The translations under genes were made by a program, and so were the position numbers. From assembly GCF_013364275.1 (NCBI RefSeq), contig NZ_CP054932.1, positions 496,001-560,000 of the forward strand: 64,000 bases of DNA, given 5' to 3'. The notes beneath the pieces were generated by a model that searched no databases, was not told where the DNA came from, and saw only the letters and a list, made by a program, of their open reading frames with translations. Positions 26,170 to 33,362 of the stretch are shown here, in pieces (positions within the stretch are counted from its first letter, which is position 1; each line of letters begins with the position of its first letter). Origin of the DNA: Actinomadura sp. NAK00032. Lineage in GTDB: Bacteria; Actinomycetota; Actinomycetes; Streptosporangiales; Streptosporangiaceae.

Positions 26170-26442
26170 CCTTCTGGCTTCGGCCCGGGTCAGCGCCGTC
26201 CACCTTGAGATGCGGGACGCCTATGCAGTGGACCGGGAGGACGAGGAGTTCAAGGCATGGAAGGCGGGATACCGGGATGACCCCGGCGACCCGGCGTCGT
26301 GGTGGAGACCGTGGCTCAGTCTCGTCCAGGAGGTGAACGCGCGAGGTTCGAGTACGCCGCCTTCATGGAGCTCACCGGGTCGGCCGTCACGTGCGCGGCC
26401 GCCCGCGAGTTGATCACTAGAGTGCGCGACGCGCTGGCCTGA
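26144..26442 (+). pseudogene. DUF6879-like gene, truncated and frameshifted
   Basis: ATG 26144 opens MSTIPTPADLLASARVSAVH and LEMRDAYAVDREDEEFKAWK, typical of the DUF6879 N-terminus. After QEVNARG at about 26345 the expected C-terminal half is absent; a different frame continues FEYAAFMELTGSAVTCAAA and RELITRVRDALA to a stop at 26442. Both this and the preceding gene look inactivated. Confidence 0.6.
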
Positions 26443-26518
26443 CGGCCGTGCCACACATTGCCACACTCATACCGCCCATGAAGGCCACTGACTTAGCGTA
26501 GCGGTCAATGTACAACGC

Positions 26519-26653
26519 GTGGAGAAGCGGGAGGTTCGAACGGGCTCGCACGAGGACAAGAAAGACAAAGACGGCCAGTGGGAGAAGCCGATACCCCCTG
26601 CGGAGAAGGGCGATCCGAAAGGCGGAGGCAAGCACGAGAAAGGTGGCACGTAG
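26519..26653 (+). CDS. Candidate RiPP precursor, Lys/Asp/Glu/Gly-rich (44 aa)
   Basis: GTG 26519 to TAG 26653. The product is strongly hydrophilic: MEKREVRTGSHEDKKDKDGQ, then WEKPIPPAEKGDPKGGGK and HEKGGT. About 33 of 43 codons end in G or C in this frame, against fewer in the overlapping frame from ATG 26508, so this frame looks coding. Its stop directly abuts the GTG of a PCMT-like methyltransferase. One-peptide plus one-PCMT loci are the layout of imiditides, RiPPs whose Asp becomes aspartimide; the KDKDGQ Asp-Gly is a natural target. I see no strong ribosome binding site; the message may be leaderless. Confidence 0.5.
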   Translation: MEKREVRTGSHEDKKDKDGQWEKPIPPAEKGDPKGGGKHEKGGT

Positions 26654-27820
26654 GTGGCCGACGCGGCGGAGCTGTCCGCCCGGCTGATCGGCGTACTCGC
26701 CGAGGCCGGCGACCTGGGGCCGGAGTGGCGCGGACCGTTCGAGGCGGTCGCCAGGCATCGGTTCGTCCCTGACACGGTGTGGGTCGAGGACGGCGACCTT
26801 CTGGTGCCGGTGGACCGAGCGGACGACGAGGCCGCATGGCTGGAGCTGAGCTACGCCAACGAGGCAGTGATCACGCAAGTTGACGACGGCGTCCCGTCCT
26901 TGCCGGGGCGGGTCGGCAGGGAGATCACCAGTTCGGCCAGCCGTCCCGACGTCGTCGCGCGGATGCTCGCGGCCCTGGAGGTCGAACCGGGCATGAACGT
27001 GCTGGAGATCGGTACGGGCACGGGATGGAACGCCGCGCTCCTGACCGAACGGACCGGAGCCGGCCAGGTGACGTCGGTGGAGGTGGATCCGGCGGTGGCC
27101 GACCGTGCCCGCCGCGCCCTGCGGGCAACGGGTCACGAACTCACGGTCGCGGTCGGCGACGGCGAACTGGGCCACCCGGCGTCGGGGCCGTTCGACCGGG
27201 TCATCGCAACGGCGGCAGCTCACCGGGTGCCGCACGCTTGGGCGGAACAGACACGTCCGGGCGGTCGGGTCCTGGTGCCATGGACCACTGACTTCCACAA
27301 CGGCGCGCTGGTGTCCTTCGTGGTGTCACCGGACGCCACCATGCGAGGCCAGATCGTCGGGAACGTGGCGTTCATGCGCTTGCGGGCCCAGCGCGGCAAG
27401 CGCGCCTCACTGGACCGGGACGTGGACGAGGCCGCCGAGGCCCGCAGGTCGTCCACGCACACGCACCCGTACTCCGTCCTGGGGGAGTACGACGCGTCCC
27501 TGGCGATCGGGCTGAAGGTGCCGCACTGCAAGCTGATCGTCACCCACCACGACGGCGGCGCGTACACGGTGTGGCTGGTCGATCCGTGGTCGGGGTCATG
27601 GGCCGGCCTGGACGTCGAGCCGGGTGCGGCGGTGTTCCCAGTCCGGCAGTTCGGCGACCGCGACCTGTGGCAGGAGGTGGAGGACGCCTACCACTGGTGG
27701 GACGCCCTCGACCGTCCCACCGCCGACCGCTGGGGCCTGACCGTCACCCCCGCCGACCAGTACGTCTGGCTCGACACCGAAGAACACCGAATCGCCGGTG
27801 GTGGGCCTCCCGCCCGATGA
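26654..27820 (+). CDS. PCMT-like O-methyltransferase with C-terminal extension, RiPP-associated type (388 aa)
   Basis: The N-terminal ~215 residues are a protein L-isoaspartate methyltransferase fold: FEAVARHRFVPDTVWVED, ITSSASRPDVVARMLAALEV, SAM motif I VLEIGTGTGWNAALLTERTG, and VTSVEVDPAVADRARRAL. About 170 extra residues follow (SYSV-like HPYSVLGEYDASLAIGLKVP, WLVDPWSGSWAGLDVEPG, YVWLDTEEHRIAGGG), absent from the ~220-aa repair enzymes but usual in RiPP-tailoring relatives that methylate Asp to form aspartimide. GTG 26654 follows the upstream stop without a gap; GAAAGGTGG serves as ribosome binding site. Confidence 0.8.
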   Translation: MADAAELSARLIGVLAEAGDLGPEWRGPFEAVARHRFVPDTVWVEDGDLLVPVDRADDEAAWLELSYANEAVITQVDDGVPSLPGRVGREITSSASRPDVVARMLAALEVEPGMNVLEIGTGTGWNAALLTERTGAGQVTSVEVDPAVADRARRALRATGHELTVAVGDGELGHPASGPFDRVIATAAAHRVPHAWAEQTRPGGRVLVPWTTDFHNGALVSFVVSPDATMRGQIVGNVAFMRLRAQRGKRASLDRDVDEAAEARRSSTHTHPYSVLGEYDASLAIGLKVPHCKLIVTHHDGGAYTVWLVDPWSGSWAGLDVEPGAAVFPVRQFGDRDLWQEVEDAYHWWDALDRPTADRWGLTVTPADQYVWLDTEEHRIAGGGPPAR

Positions 27821-27905
27821 CCTGCTGCTGGCGGACCTGACCGCGCCGACGTGGCGGGAGGTGTCGGGGGTGCCGCCGCGGTGCGCGCGTCCCGTCCAAC
27901 GCTGA
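27798..27905 (+). CDS. Very short frame overlapping the methyltransferase end (35 codons)
   Basis: GTG 27798 reads MVGLPPDDLLLADLTAPTWR and EVSGVPPRCARPVQR to TGA 27905, overlapping the methyltransferase by 23 bases. Third positions are G/C-rich. It may be a small coupled gene, or the tail of a gene joined here by deletion. Weak support. Confidence 0.25.
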   Translation: MVGLPPDDLLLADLTAPTWREVSGVPPRCARPVQR

Positions 27906-28065
27906 CCCCGGAGCCTTGAACGGTAACCGAACAGCCAGTCACGTAAGGGAGTTCGGTGGGCGCGTCCTATCGTGACCGGCCGTTCCTTCAGGGCCCGCCC
28001 CTGATCATGTTGCAAGCTCTTTGAAGCTTATCTCGGCCCTACACCAAGGATGTTTCTCTTATGTG

Positions 28066-28497
28066 ATGAGCGGATCCAGTGAGCCCTCCGCGGCCGTCTT
28101 CCTCACTCTGCTGGCCATCGGTGGGTTCTTCATGGCTTTCGGCGTACCAAGCATGCTTCGGAGCAGAGCCCTGCGGCGGACCGGAGCCTCGGCGGTCGGG
28201 AAGGTCGTCAATATCCGCAGTCAGGTGACCGACGGCGGGACAACGGTGTACTCCCCGGTTGTGGCTTGGCACACCCCTGACGGCCGTGAATACGAGTACT
28301 GCCCCTTGGAGTATTCGAGCTCAAAGAGACGCTTCAGGCTGGGCACTGAGCTGGTGATCCGCTACGATCCGGCCAATCCTGATCACCGGCCGAAGCTGCG
28401 GGGCAGCGTCGGAAATGTCCTCGACTGGATCTCCGCGGTGGTCGGTGCCGCAGTCTTCTGCGCGGGGCTGGTCGCCTTGGTGCTGTTCTTGTTGTGA
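28066..28497 (+). CDS. DUF3592-like small membrane protein (143 aa)
   Basis: An N-terminal transmembrane segment (VFLTLLAIGGFFMAFGVPSM) and a C-terminal one (WISAVVGAAVFCAGLVALVL) flank an extracytoplasmic-type domain with VGKVVNIRSQVTDGGTTVYS, PVVAWHTPDGREYEY and VIRYDPANPDHRPKL, the DUF3592 pattern. ATG 28066 is preceded by AAGGA at some distance; an in-frame GTG one codon upstream is possible. Function unknown. Confidence 0.7.
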   Translation: MSGSSEPSAAVFLTLLAIGGFFMAFGVPSMLRSRALRRTGASAVGKVVNIRSQVTDGGTTVYSPVVAWHTPDGREYEYCPLEYSSSKRRFRLGTELVIRYDPANPDHRPKLRGSVGNVLDWISAVVGAAVFCAGLVALVLFLL

Positions 28498-28599
28498 CAC
28501 CGCCGCACCACCATGCGGCCGGGGGCGGCCGGGGGGAGGATCCGGGAGGGGGCGGGCGAGCAGCCCGCACGCCGCGTGACCGCTCCCTAGCCTGGAGCG

Positions 28600-28796
28600 A
28601 TGCCAGACAAACCAGGCCACGCCATCGCCGTCTACAAACGGGGTCATCGGTGACCTTCCGGACGCGGTGGTCGAGGAGATCCACCGCGCGCCGGCTCCGC
28701 AACGAGCTGGTGGAGATCGAGTACACCTACGCCGAACGGCTGGAGGAAATCCATTTCAGGTGGAGTACCCGGCGCGCCCAACCACTGCGAGCGTGA
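28600..28796 (+). pseudogene. Relic of a TnpB/Cas12m-like protein N-terminus
   Basis: ATG 28600 gives MPDKPGHAIAVYKRG. After a frame change (~28644) the text is VIGDLPDAVVEEIHRA, and after another (~28694) RRLRNELVEIEYTYAERLEE to a stop at 28796. The pattern 'A-x-x-LRN-ELV-x-I-x-x-x-Y-x-x-x-L' recalls the N-terminal helix of Cas12m and related TnpB-derived proteins. Only ~65 codons remain; no RuvC motifs follow, since an unrelated gene begins 5 bp later. Confidence 0.4.
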
Positions 28797-28800
28797 TCGG

Positions 28801-29580
28801 CTACCGGCGGTGGGCGGACCACGTGCGGGCGGCCGTGGTCATTGCGGCGAGCCAGGTGGCGGTGGGGCGCTGGTCGGCGAGCGTGGCGTACATGGACGCG
28901 TTGGCGTCGGCGAACGCGTCGATCGCCGCCGGGTCGGCCCCCTTCCATGCAGGGCAGCCCGACGCCCACCCCTCGGCCTGCTCTGGACTGTGTCCGGACG
29001 CGACGAGCTGGAGCACCAGGAGCGCCGGGTCGATGAAGGCGGCGCCGCGTGTAGGCCATGCCCAGTCGACCGCCCATACCCGGTCTGCGATGAGGATGTT
29101 CGAGGGATGGATATCGGTGTAAAGCAGGGCGTCGCCGCGGAACAGGCCAGGCCGGTCGGTGTACCGGTCCCAGCGGGTCTCGTGCCAGGCAGTTGCGATG
29201 TCGGGCAGCGGGAGAGCACCGATGCGGGTGAGGACGTCCACGACGGCTGGAAGGTCAGACGAGCCGGGCGCGAAGTCGGCGTGGCGGGCGTCAACGGCCG
29301 CGAACCCGAGCGCCAGCCATTCCGGGTTCTCGGACTGCCAGTGCACGGCCGGAGAGATCGGGCGGACGTGCTGGTTGATGAGACCTTCCCGGACCAGCGA
29401 CTCGCGTCGGCCGCCGGGGCGGTTGCGGACCGCCTTGACGAACCAGTCGCCTTTCTCTCCGGTCACCAGGGCGGTGAGGTCCGAGGAGAAGCCGCGCTCG
29501 GTCGGCTCGACGCTGACCAGGGCACCGGTGTGCGGGTGCAGTGCCTCGGCGAGTCCATCCGGCGCGGGAAGGTCACTCAA
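28801..29580 (-). CDS. Aminoglycoside phosphotransferase-family kinase-like protein (259 aa)
   Basis: APH fold. The N-lobe has DLTALVTGEKGDWFVKAVRN with the ATP-binding Lys. The catalytic loop is LLYTDIHPSNILIADRVWAV (Asp and Asn), and the Mg-binding Asp is in VDWAWPTRGAAFIDPALLV. The first HxD His is replaced by Tyr-Thr, which occurs in divergent members. Length is typical. The substrate is unknown; resistance should not be assumed. Confidence 0.82.
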   Translation of the reverse strand: MSDLPAPDGLAEALHPHTGALVSVEPTERGFSSDLTALVTGEKGDWFVKAVRNRPGGRRESLVREGLINQHVRPISPAVHWQSENPEWLALGFAAVDARHADFAPGSSDLPAVVDVLTRIGALPLPDIATAWHETRWDRYTDRPGLFRGDALLYTDIHPSNILIADRVWAVDWAWPTRGAAFIDPALLVLQLVASGHSPEQAEGWASGCPAWKGADPAAIDAFADANASMYATLADQRPTATWLAAMTTAARTWSAHRR

Positions 29581-29614
29581 CGGGATCTCCTGTCATGCCT
29601 TCGGGCCACAAAGA

Positions 29615-29643
29615 AGCCCCGGACTCTCGAAGAGGCCGGGGCT
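29615..29643 (-). terminator. Hairpin terminator of the XRE-DUF397 operon
   Basis: AGCCCCGG (29615-29622) pairs with CCGGGGCT (29636-29643), with an inner CTCT/AGAG stem and a 3-nt loop. It follows the last DUF397 gene on the minus strand, 15 bp beyond its stop. Confidence 0.75.
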
Positions 29644-29657
29644 CCTACGCGATCTGG

Positions 29658-29840
29658 CTAACGCTTCAGGGACGCCAGGAGGGTATTGAACTCGGCACGC
29701 CGCATGACCAGCTTTGGGCCGTCAGGGTCCTTTGAGTCGCGGACGCCCATGCCCTCCGGGAGAGCGGCCAGTTCTACGCACTCGCCCCCGGTAGAAGTCG
29801 AGCGAGTGGACTTCCGCCAGACCGCACTGTTCGTTTCCAC
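29658..29840 (-). CDS. DUF397 protein 1 (60 aa)
   Basis: GTG 29840 is preceded by AGGAGGCAAGG. The sequence AVWRKSTRSTSTGGECVELA, then GMGVRDSKDPDGPKLVMRR and AEFNTLLASLKR, is the whole DUF397 domain (WRKS-S, CVEVA, VRDSKDPDGP). Such proteins partner with XRE/DUF5753 regulators, as in the whiJ-type loci of Streptomyces (family knowledge). Last gene of the operon. Confidence 0.9.
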   Translation of the reverse strand: METNSAVWRKSTRSTSTGGECVELAALPEGMGVRDSKDPDGPKLVMRRAEFNTLLASLKR

Positions 29841-29914
29841 ATCCTTGCCTCCTGATGAAGTTGCCGTGGTCGCCGTTCTCTCGATGGCTCGGGGAGTGCT
29901 GATGGCCGGGGGTG

Positions 29915-30097
29915 TCAGCGCTTCAGGGTCGCGATCAGTACGGCGAACTCTGCATGGTTGACCAGGAGTTTCGGGCCGTCGGGGTTCTTGCTGTCGCGGA
30001 TGCCGATCGTCCCCGTGAGGTTGGCGACCTCGATGCACTCGCCTCCGTTGCCTCCGCTGTGGCTGGACTTGCGCCACTGGGCGTTCAGATCTTCCAT
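29915..30097 (-). CDS. DUF397 protein 2 (60 aa)
   Basis: ATG 30097 opens MEDLNAQWRKSSHSGGNGGE; CIEVANLTGTIGIRDSKNPD and a final IATLKR complete the domain. It is a paralogue of the DUF397 gene 74 bp downstream. Its start overlaps the end of the restored XRE reading frame by 13 bases, so expression was probably coupled to the regulator. Confidence 0.9.
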   Translation of the reverse strand: MEDLNAQWRKSSHSGGNGGECIEVANLTGTIGIRDSKNPDGPKLLVNHAEFAVLIATLKR

Positions 30098-30901
30098 CGT
30101 TCTTCCGCCGTTCTGCGAATCAGGTCTCTCGACATGCCCGTGGGGAGCGCCAACGAGCGGATCTCTCGAAGCGCCCGGCGCATTGCTCCCACGTCCTCGC
30201 TGTCCTCCATGGTGAAGCCGCGAGCGAAGCATTCGACATAGGCGACTTCCCGAAGGTCCTCAAGCGTCGCGATCGTGAACGAGCCGATGCTACCGAGGTG
30301 ATCACCCCGGCATGGGGACGACCTGGATGGACAGGTTTGAGCTGGACATCTCGACCAGGTGGTTCAGTTGGTCGTACATGATCTGCGGGTTGCCGACCTC
30401 ACGCTGAAGGACGGCTTCGTCTATGAGGAACGAGCAACCGGGCGGGGCCGGTTCCACCCGGGAAAGGATGTCTTGCCGCCTCATCCGGGCTTCTACGGCC
30501 TCTTCGTCGCCGTACAGCAGGACGTTGGCGTACTCCGGAATCTGAAGCAGGCCATGGACCAGGCCGAGGCTGTAGGAGACCAGCTCCACGGCTGCCTCTT
30601 CGATGCTCACCCAGTCGAACCACACTGGGAAGGCCGAGTCTTTCACCAAGTCATCCCACAGGGCGACCAGCTCGCCGTCCGCCTCGAAGACTTTGTCCAT
30701 GGCTTCGGCGAACTCACGGGTGCAGCGGGTCCGACCGGTCTCGATCGCTCCGATGTACTGCGGGGTGACGCCTTCGCCGTCTCGAGCCCTGCGGGCGAGG
30801 CTCTCCTGACTCCAGCCCTTTGCCTCGCGGAATCGGCGGAGCCGGCGACCGAACGGGAGGAGGGCCGGACTTACCTTGGCCCTGTAGCGGCGCGGTGTCA
30901 T
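30085..30901 (-). pseudogene. XRE/DUF5753 regulator with a frameshift near its C-terminal third
   Basis: ATG 30901 opens MTPRRYRAKVSPALLPFGRR. The Cro/C1 helix-turn-helix spans ~15-70 (FREAKGWSQESLARRARDGE, TPQYIGAIETGRTRC). The DUF5753 domain starts at ~95 (GLVHGLLQIPEYANVLL, SNLSIQVVPMPG). The frame stops there at about 30302, but the next frame continues exactly as the family does: GSIGSFTIATLEDLREVAY, CFARGFTMEDSEDV, ending at 30085. Restored length ~272 aa is normal. A single extra base near 30303 explains it; a sequencing error is possible. Confidence 0.85.
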
Positions 30902-31058
30902 AGCGTCATCGTCCCTCAACCGGGACTCAACCGGCTAGCAAGTCAGGTGAACTCGCGGGTGCAGACTTGTCTTGCTCCACCTGCGCTTTGTTACGCTCCG
31001 CGCCTGCCTGGTGGCTGAATGGTGGCCGTTTCAATCCCGGAGAGGTTAGGTCACAGCC

Positions 31059-31454
31059 ATGGCAACAACAGCGCTCGTCCCAGAGGCTCCGTCCACGCTC
31101 GTCCTCGATCCAGACAGCGAAGCTCCCGGCCTCGCGCGGAAGTGGCTGGGGGAGCGGTTCGCCGAGTGGGGGATCGCGGACGACTACGTGGGCCGGCTCG
31201 TGGTGTGCGAGTTGGTCACCAACAGCTACCTGCACGGGAAAGGGCAGATCGTCGTGCGGGTGTTCCGGGACGGGCGTGACGGCCGTCCCGTCGTGGAGGT
31301 GCGGGACGACGGGGACGGGCGGCCGGAGATCCAGCCGGAGAACTACGCCGCCTCCTCCGGACGGGGGCTGCTGCTGGTGGCCGAACTCGTCCACGACTGG
31401 GGCGTTCGGCCGCTCGACGAGGGCGGCAAGGTCACGTGGGCCAAGCTTCGCTGA
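31059..31454 (+). CDS. GHKL ATPase, anti-sigma factor/RsbW-like (131 aa)
   Basis: HATPase_c_2 fold: ARKWLGERFAEWGIADDYVG, the N-box CELVTNSYLHGKGQIVVRVF, the G1 box VEVRDDGDGRPEIQPENYA, and G2 SGRGLLLVAELVHDWGVRPL. It lacks a histidine-kinase dimerisation domain, as serine-kinase anti-sigma relatives do. It is divergent from the XRE/DUF397 genes; this XRE-DUF397-ATPase grouping recurs in actinomycetes and is linked to developmental control (family knowledge). Confidence 0.88.
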   Translation: MATTALVPEAPSTLVLDPDSEAPGLARKWLGERFAEWGIADDYVGRLVVCELVTNSYLHGKGQIVVRVFRDGRDGRPVVEVRDDGDGRPEIQPENYAASSGRGLLLVAELVHDWGVRPLDEGGKVTWAKLR

Positions 31455-31461
31455 GCAGGCG

Positions 31462-31662
31462 ATGGACGAGCACGTGATGCTGCTGCTGGTTCAGCACCTC
31501 TTCCCGGAGTGGACGATCGGGCGAGATGGGGACGGTGTCTGGCGGGCCGCCGGACGTGTCCTCATCTCGGCGACTGAGCTGGACGGGTTGTTGGACGCGC
31601 TTGGCGGCGCTGATCCTGATGCTGCTCGGCGTGCCGTTCTGGTGCTGACCGAGTGCGGATGA
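31462..31662 (+). CDS. Small hypothetical protein after the GHKL ATPase (66 aa)
   Basis: ATG 31462 lies 7 bp after the ATPase stop. The product MDEHVMLLLVQHLFPEWTIG, GVWRAAGRVLISATELDGLL and DALGGADPDAARRAVLV looks like a folded alpha/beta small protein. It resembles short ORFs that accompany XRE/ATPase loci, but I cannot name a family. Confidence 0.6.
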   Translation: MDEHVMLLLVQHLFPEWTIGRDGDGVWRAAGRVLISATELDGLLDALGGADPDAARRAVLVLTECG

Positions 31663-31669
31663 GCGCTGG

Positions 31670-33265
31670 TCAGGGGGTTAGGCGGTTGTGGATGTCTTCT
31701 CGTAGGGCGCCCTTGGCCACCTTGCCGCCCGAGGAGCGGGGGAGGGCGTCCAGGACGATCAGGTGTTCTGGGTGCCATTCGCGGGAGACGCCTCGGTCGG
31801 TGAGGTGGGCGGTCAGGTCTTCCAGGGTCAGCTTTGTGCCTGGGTGTAGTTCGGCGTAGACGCAGACTCGTTCGCCGAAGACTTCGTCCGGCATCGCTAC
31901 TGCGGCGGCCAGGGCTACTGAGGGGTGGGTGCCCACCTCTTCTTCTACGGCGGCTGCGCTGATGTTCTTGCCGCCTCGGATGATGAGGTCGCTCAGGCGG
32001 CCCACGACGCGGAGGTAGCCGTCGGTGTCGATTTCGACTATGTCGGCCATGAGCATCCAGCCGTCGGGCGTGTAGAGCTTCTTGTTGGCCTCTGGGTCGT
32101 CGTAGTAGCCGGGGCAGGTCGCGGGGCCCTTGCAGGCTGGCTGGCCAGGGCGGCCGCTGCCGGTGATGTCGGTGCCGTCGGACGGGTCGAAGAGGCGTAC
32201 CTGCATCTCGGGGATGATGCGGCCGGCGGTGCGGAGGCGGTGTTCGCGGGTGTCGGTCAGGCTCGTGTGGCTCAGGGCGCCCGTTTCGTTCGAGCCGTAG
32301 AACTGCAGGACCTTCGCGCCCGTCGTCTCCTCGAACCGGGCCGCGCGGTCGTAGGGGACGGCCTCGCCGCCCGTGAACATGCAGCGCAGCGACGATAGGT
32401 CGCGTTCGCGTTCTGCCTGGGCGTTCAGCAGCATGATGAACTGCGTGCTCACGCAGTGCAGGACGGTGACCCGGTGCCGCTCGATCAGGTCGAGCGCGGT
32501 GTGCGCGTCGAACTTCTCCATGAGGACGGTCGGGACGCCCAGCGCGGCGGGGGAGAAGTGCGCCGTCCAGAGGCCGAAGCCGAACGGGGATGGGACGGCG
32601 CCCATGAACACGTCGGACGGGTTCAGGTCCCCCGCGCGGCGGGCTAGTTCGTGGAAGTAGAACCAGCGGTTCTGCGTGTGGGAGACGCACTTCGGCAGGC
32701 CCGTCGTGCCGGACGTCGAGTTGAGGATGGACAGGTCGTCCGGGCCCAGGGCGCGGCCGGTGATGTCGGCGTCGCGGGGGTCCTCCGGGAGGCCGAGGCG
32801 GTCGACGACGATGTGCCGGTCGAGGGTGACGCCGTCCGTGCGCAGGCCGTCCACCAGGGCGGCGGACGGCTCGCCGCGGTGGTCGGCGAGCGTGATCAGG
32901 GCGTGTGAGCCGGTGCGTTTGAGGAGGTGCCGCAGCTCGCGGAGGCCCGCTCGGGCGCCGACGCCGACCAGGACGAGGCCGGCCTTCTCCGCTGCCACGG
33001 CGGCGACGTGCCAGGCGGGGCCGTCGGGCAGGAGGACGGCGACGCGGTCGCCGGGCGGTAGGCCGAGGGCGGCGAGATGGCGGGCGAGGGTTGTCGAGTT
33101 CCGGTCGTAGGCCGCCCAGGTGAGGGTCTCGTCCGGGGTCAGGTAGGCGGTGTCGCCGGGGCGCTCGGTGGCGTGGCGGCGGACGTGGTCGGCGACGGTC
33201 TCCGTGCCCCACCATCCGGCGCTCCGGTACTCCGCGACGGTCGTCTCGGCGAAAGGACTGGTCAC
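31670..33265 (-). CDS. Acyl-/aryl-CoA synthetase, ANL superfamily (531 aa)
   Basis: The AMP-binding P-loop is LNSTSGTTGLPKCVSHTQN (~185). The acid-recognition region FTGGEAVPYDRAARFEETTG, the A5-like FYGSNETGALSHTSL and the hinge VVGRLSDLIIRGGKNISAAA are present, as is the catalytic Lys of PRSSGGKVAKGALRED near the C-terminus. It activates a carboxylic acid to a CoA thioester via an adenylate. GTG 33265 has GGGAGG upstream. Divergent from livH over a 97-bp promoter; likely activates the acid imported by that transporter (inference). Confidence 0.9.
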   Translation of the reverse strand: MTSPFAETTVAEYRSAGWWGTETVADHVRRHATERPGDTAYLTPDETLTWAAYDRNSTTLARHLAALGLPPGDRVAVLLPDGPAWHVAAVAAEKAGLVLVGVGARAGLRELRHLLKRTGSHALITLADHRGEPSAALVDGLRTDGVTLDRHIVVDRLGLPEDPRDADITGRALGPDDLSILNSTSGTTGLPKCVSHTQNRWFYFHELARRAGDLNPSDVFMGAVPSPFGFGLWTAHFSPAALGVPTVLMEKFDAHTALDLIERHRVTVLHCVSTQFIMLLNAQAERERDLSSLRCMFTGGEAVPYDRAARFEETTGAKVLQFYGSNETGALSHTSLTDTREHRLRTAGRIIPEMQVRLFDPSDGTDITGSGRPGQPACKGPATCPGYYDDPEANKKLYTPDGWMLMADIVEIDTDGYLRVVGRLSDLIIRGGKNISAAAVEEEVGTHPSVALAAAVAMPDEVFGERVCVYAELHPGTKLTLEDLTAHLTDRGVSREWHPEHLIVLDALPRSSGGKVAKGALREDIHNRLTP

Positions 33266-33313
33266 ACGTGCCTCCCGGGTTCCGCAAGCTGGCTCGAAGT
33301 TAGCATTGTCTTA

Positions 33314-33334
33314 GCTTTCTTTTAAACATAAGAT
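33314..33334 (+). promoter_or_regulatory. Promoter/operator motif of livHMGF and the acyl-CoA ligase
   Basis: GCTTTCTTTT ... ATAAGAT, the same two blocks found at 8885-8901, here with AAAC between. TTAGC is repeated just upstream (33300-33315), and TCTTAGC also occurs at the FadR-gene promoter (17653). It lies in the divergent 97-bp gap. It is probably the binding site of one or both FadR-type regulators (inference). Confidence 0.55.
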
Positions 33335-33362
33335 CCCACAGAAGCAGCTCAGAAGGAGCGGG

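Noticed and set aside
26508..26680. ATG 26508 frame overlapping the candidate precursor (Arg-rich)
   Set aside because: Third codon positions are less GC-biased than in the Lys/Glu frame, and it reads Arg/Thr-rich through the methyltransferase start, as a shadow frame would.
28801..29580. Calling the phosphotransferase an antibiotic-resistance gene
   Set aside because: Only the general APH fold is visible; many members act on other small molecules.
31490..33290. Long Arg/Pro-rich frames antisense or offset to the acyl-CoA ligase
   Set aside because: Alternative frames of a gene with intact ANL motifs; no protein-like composition.
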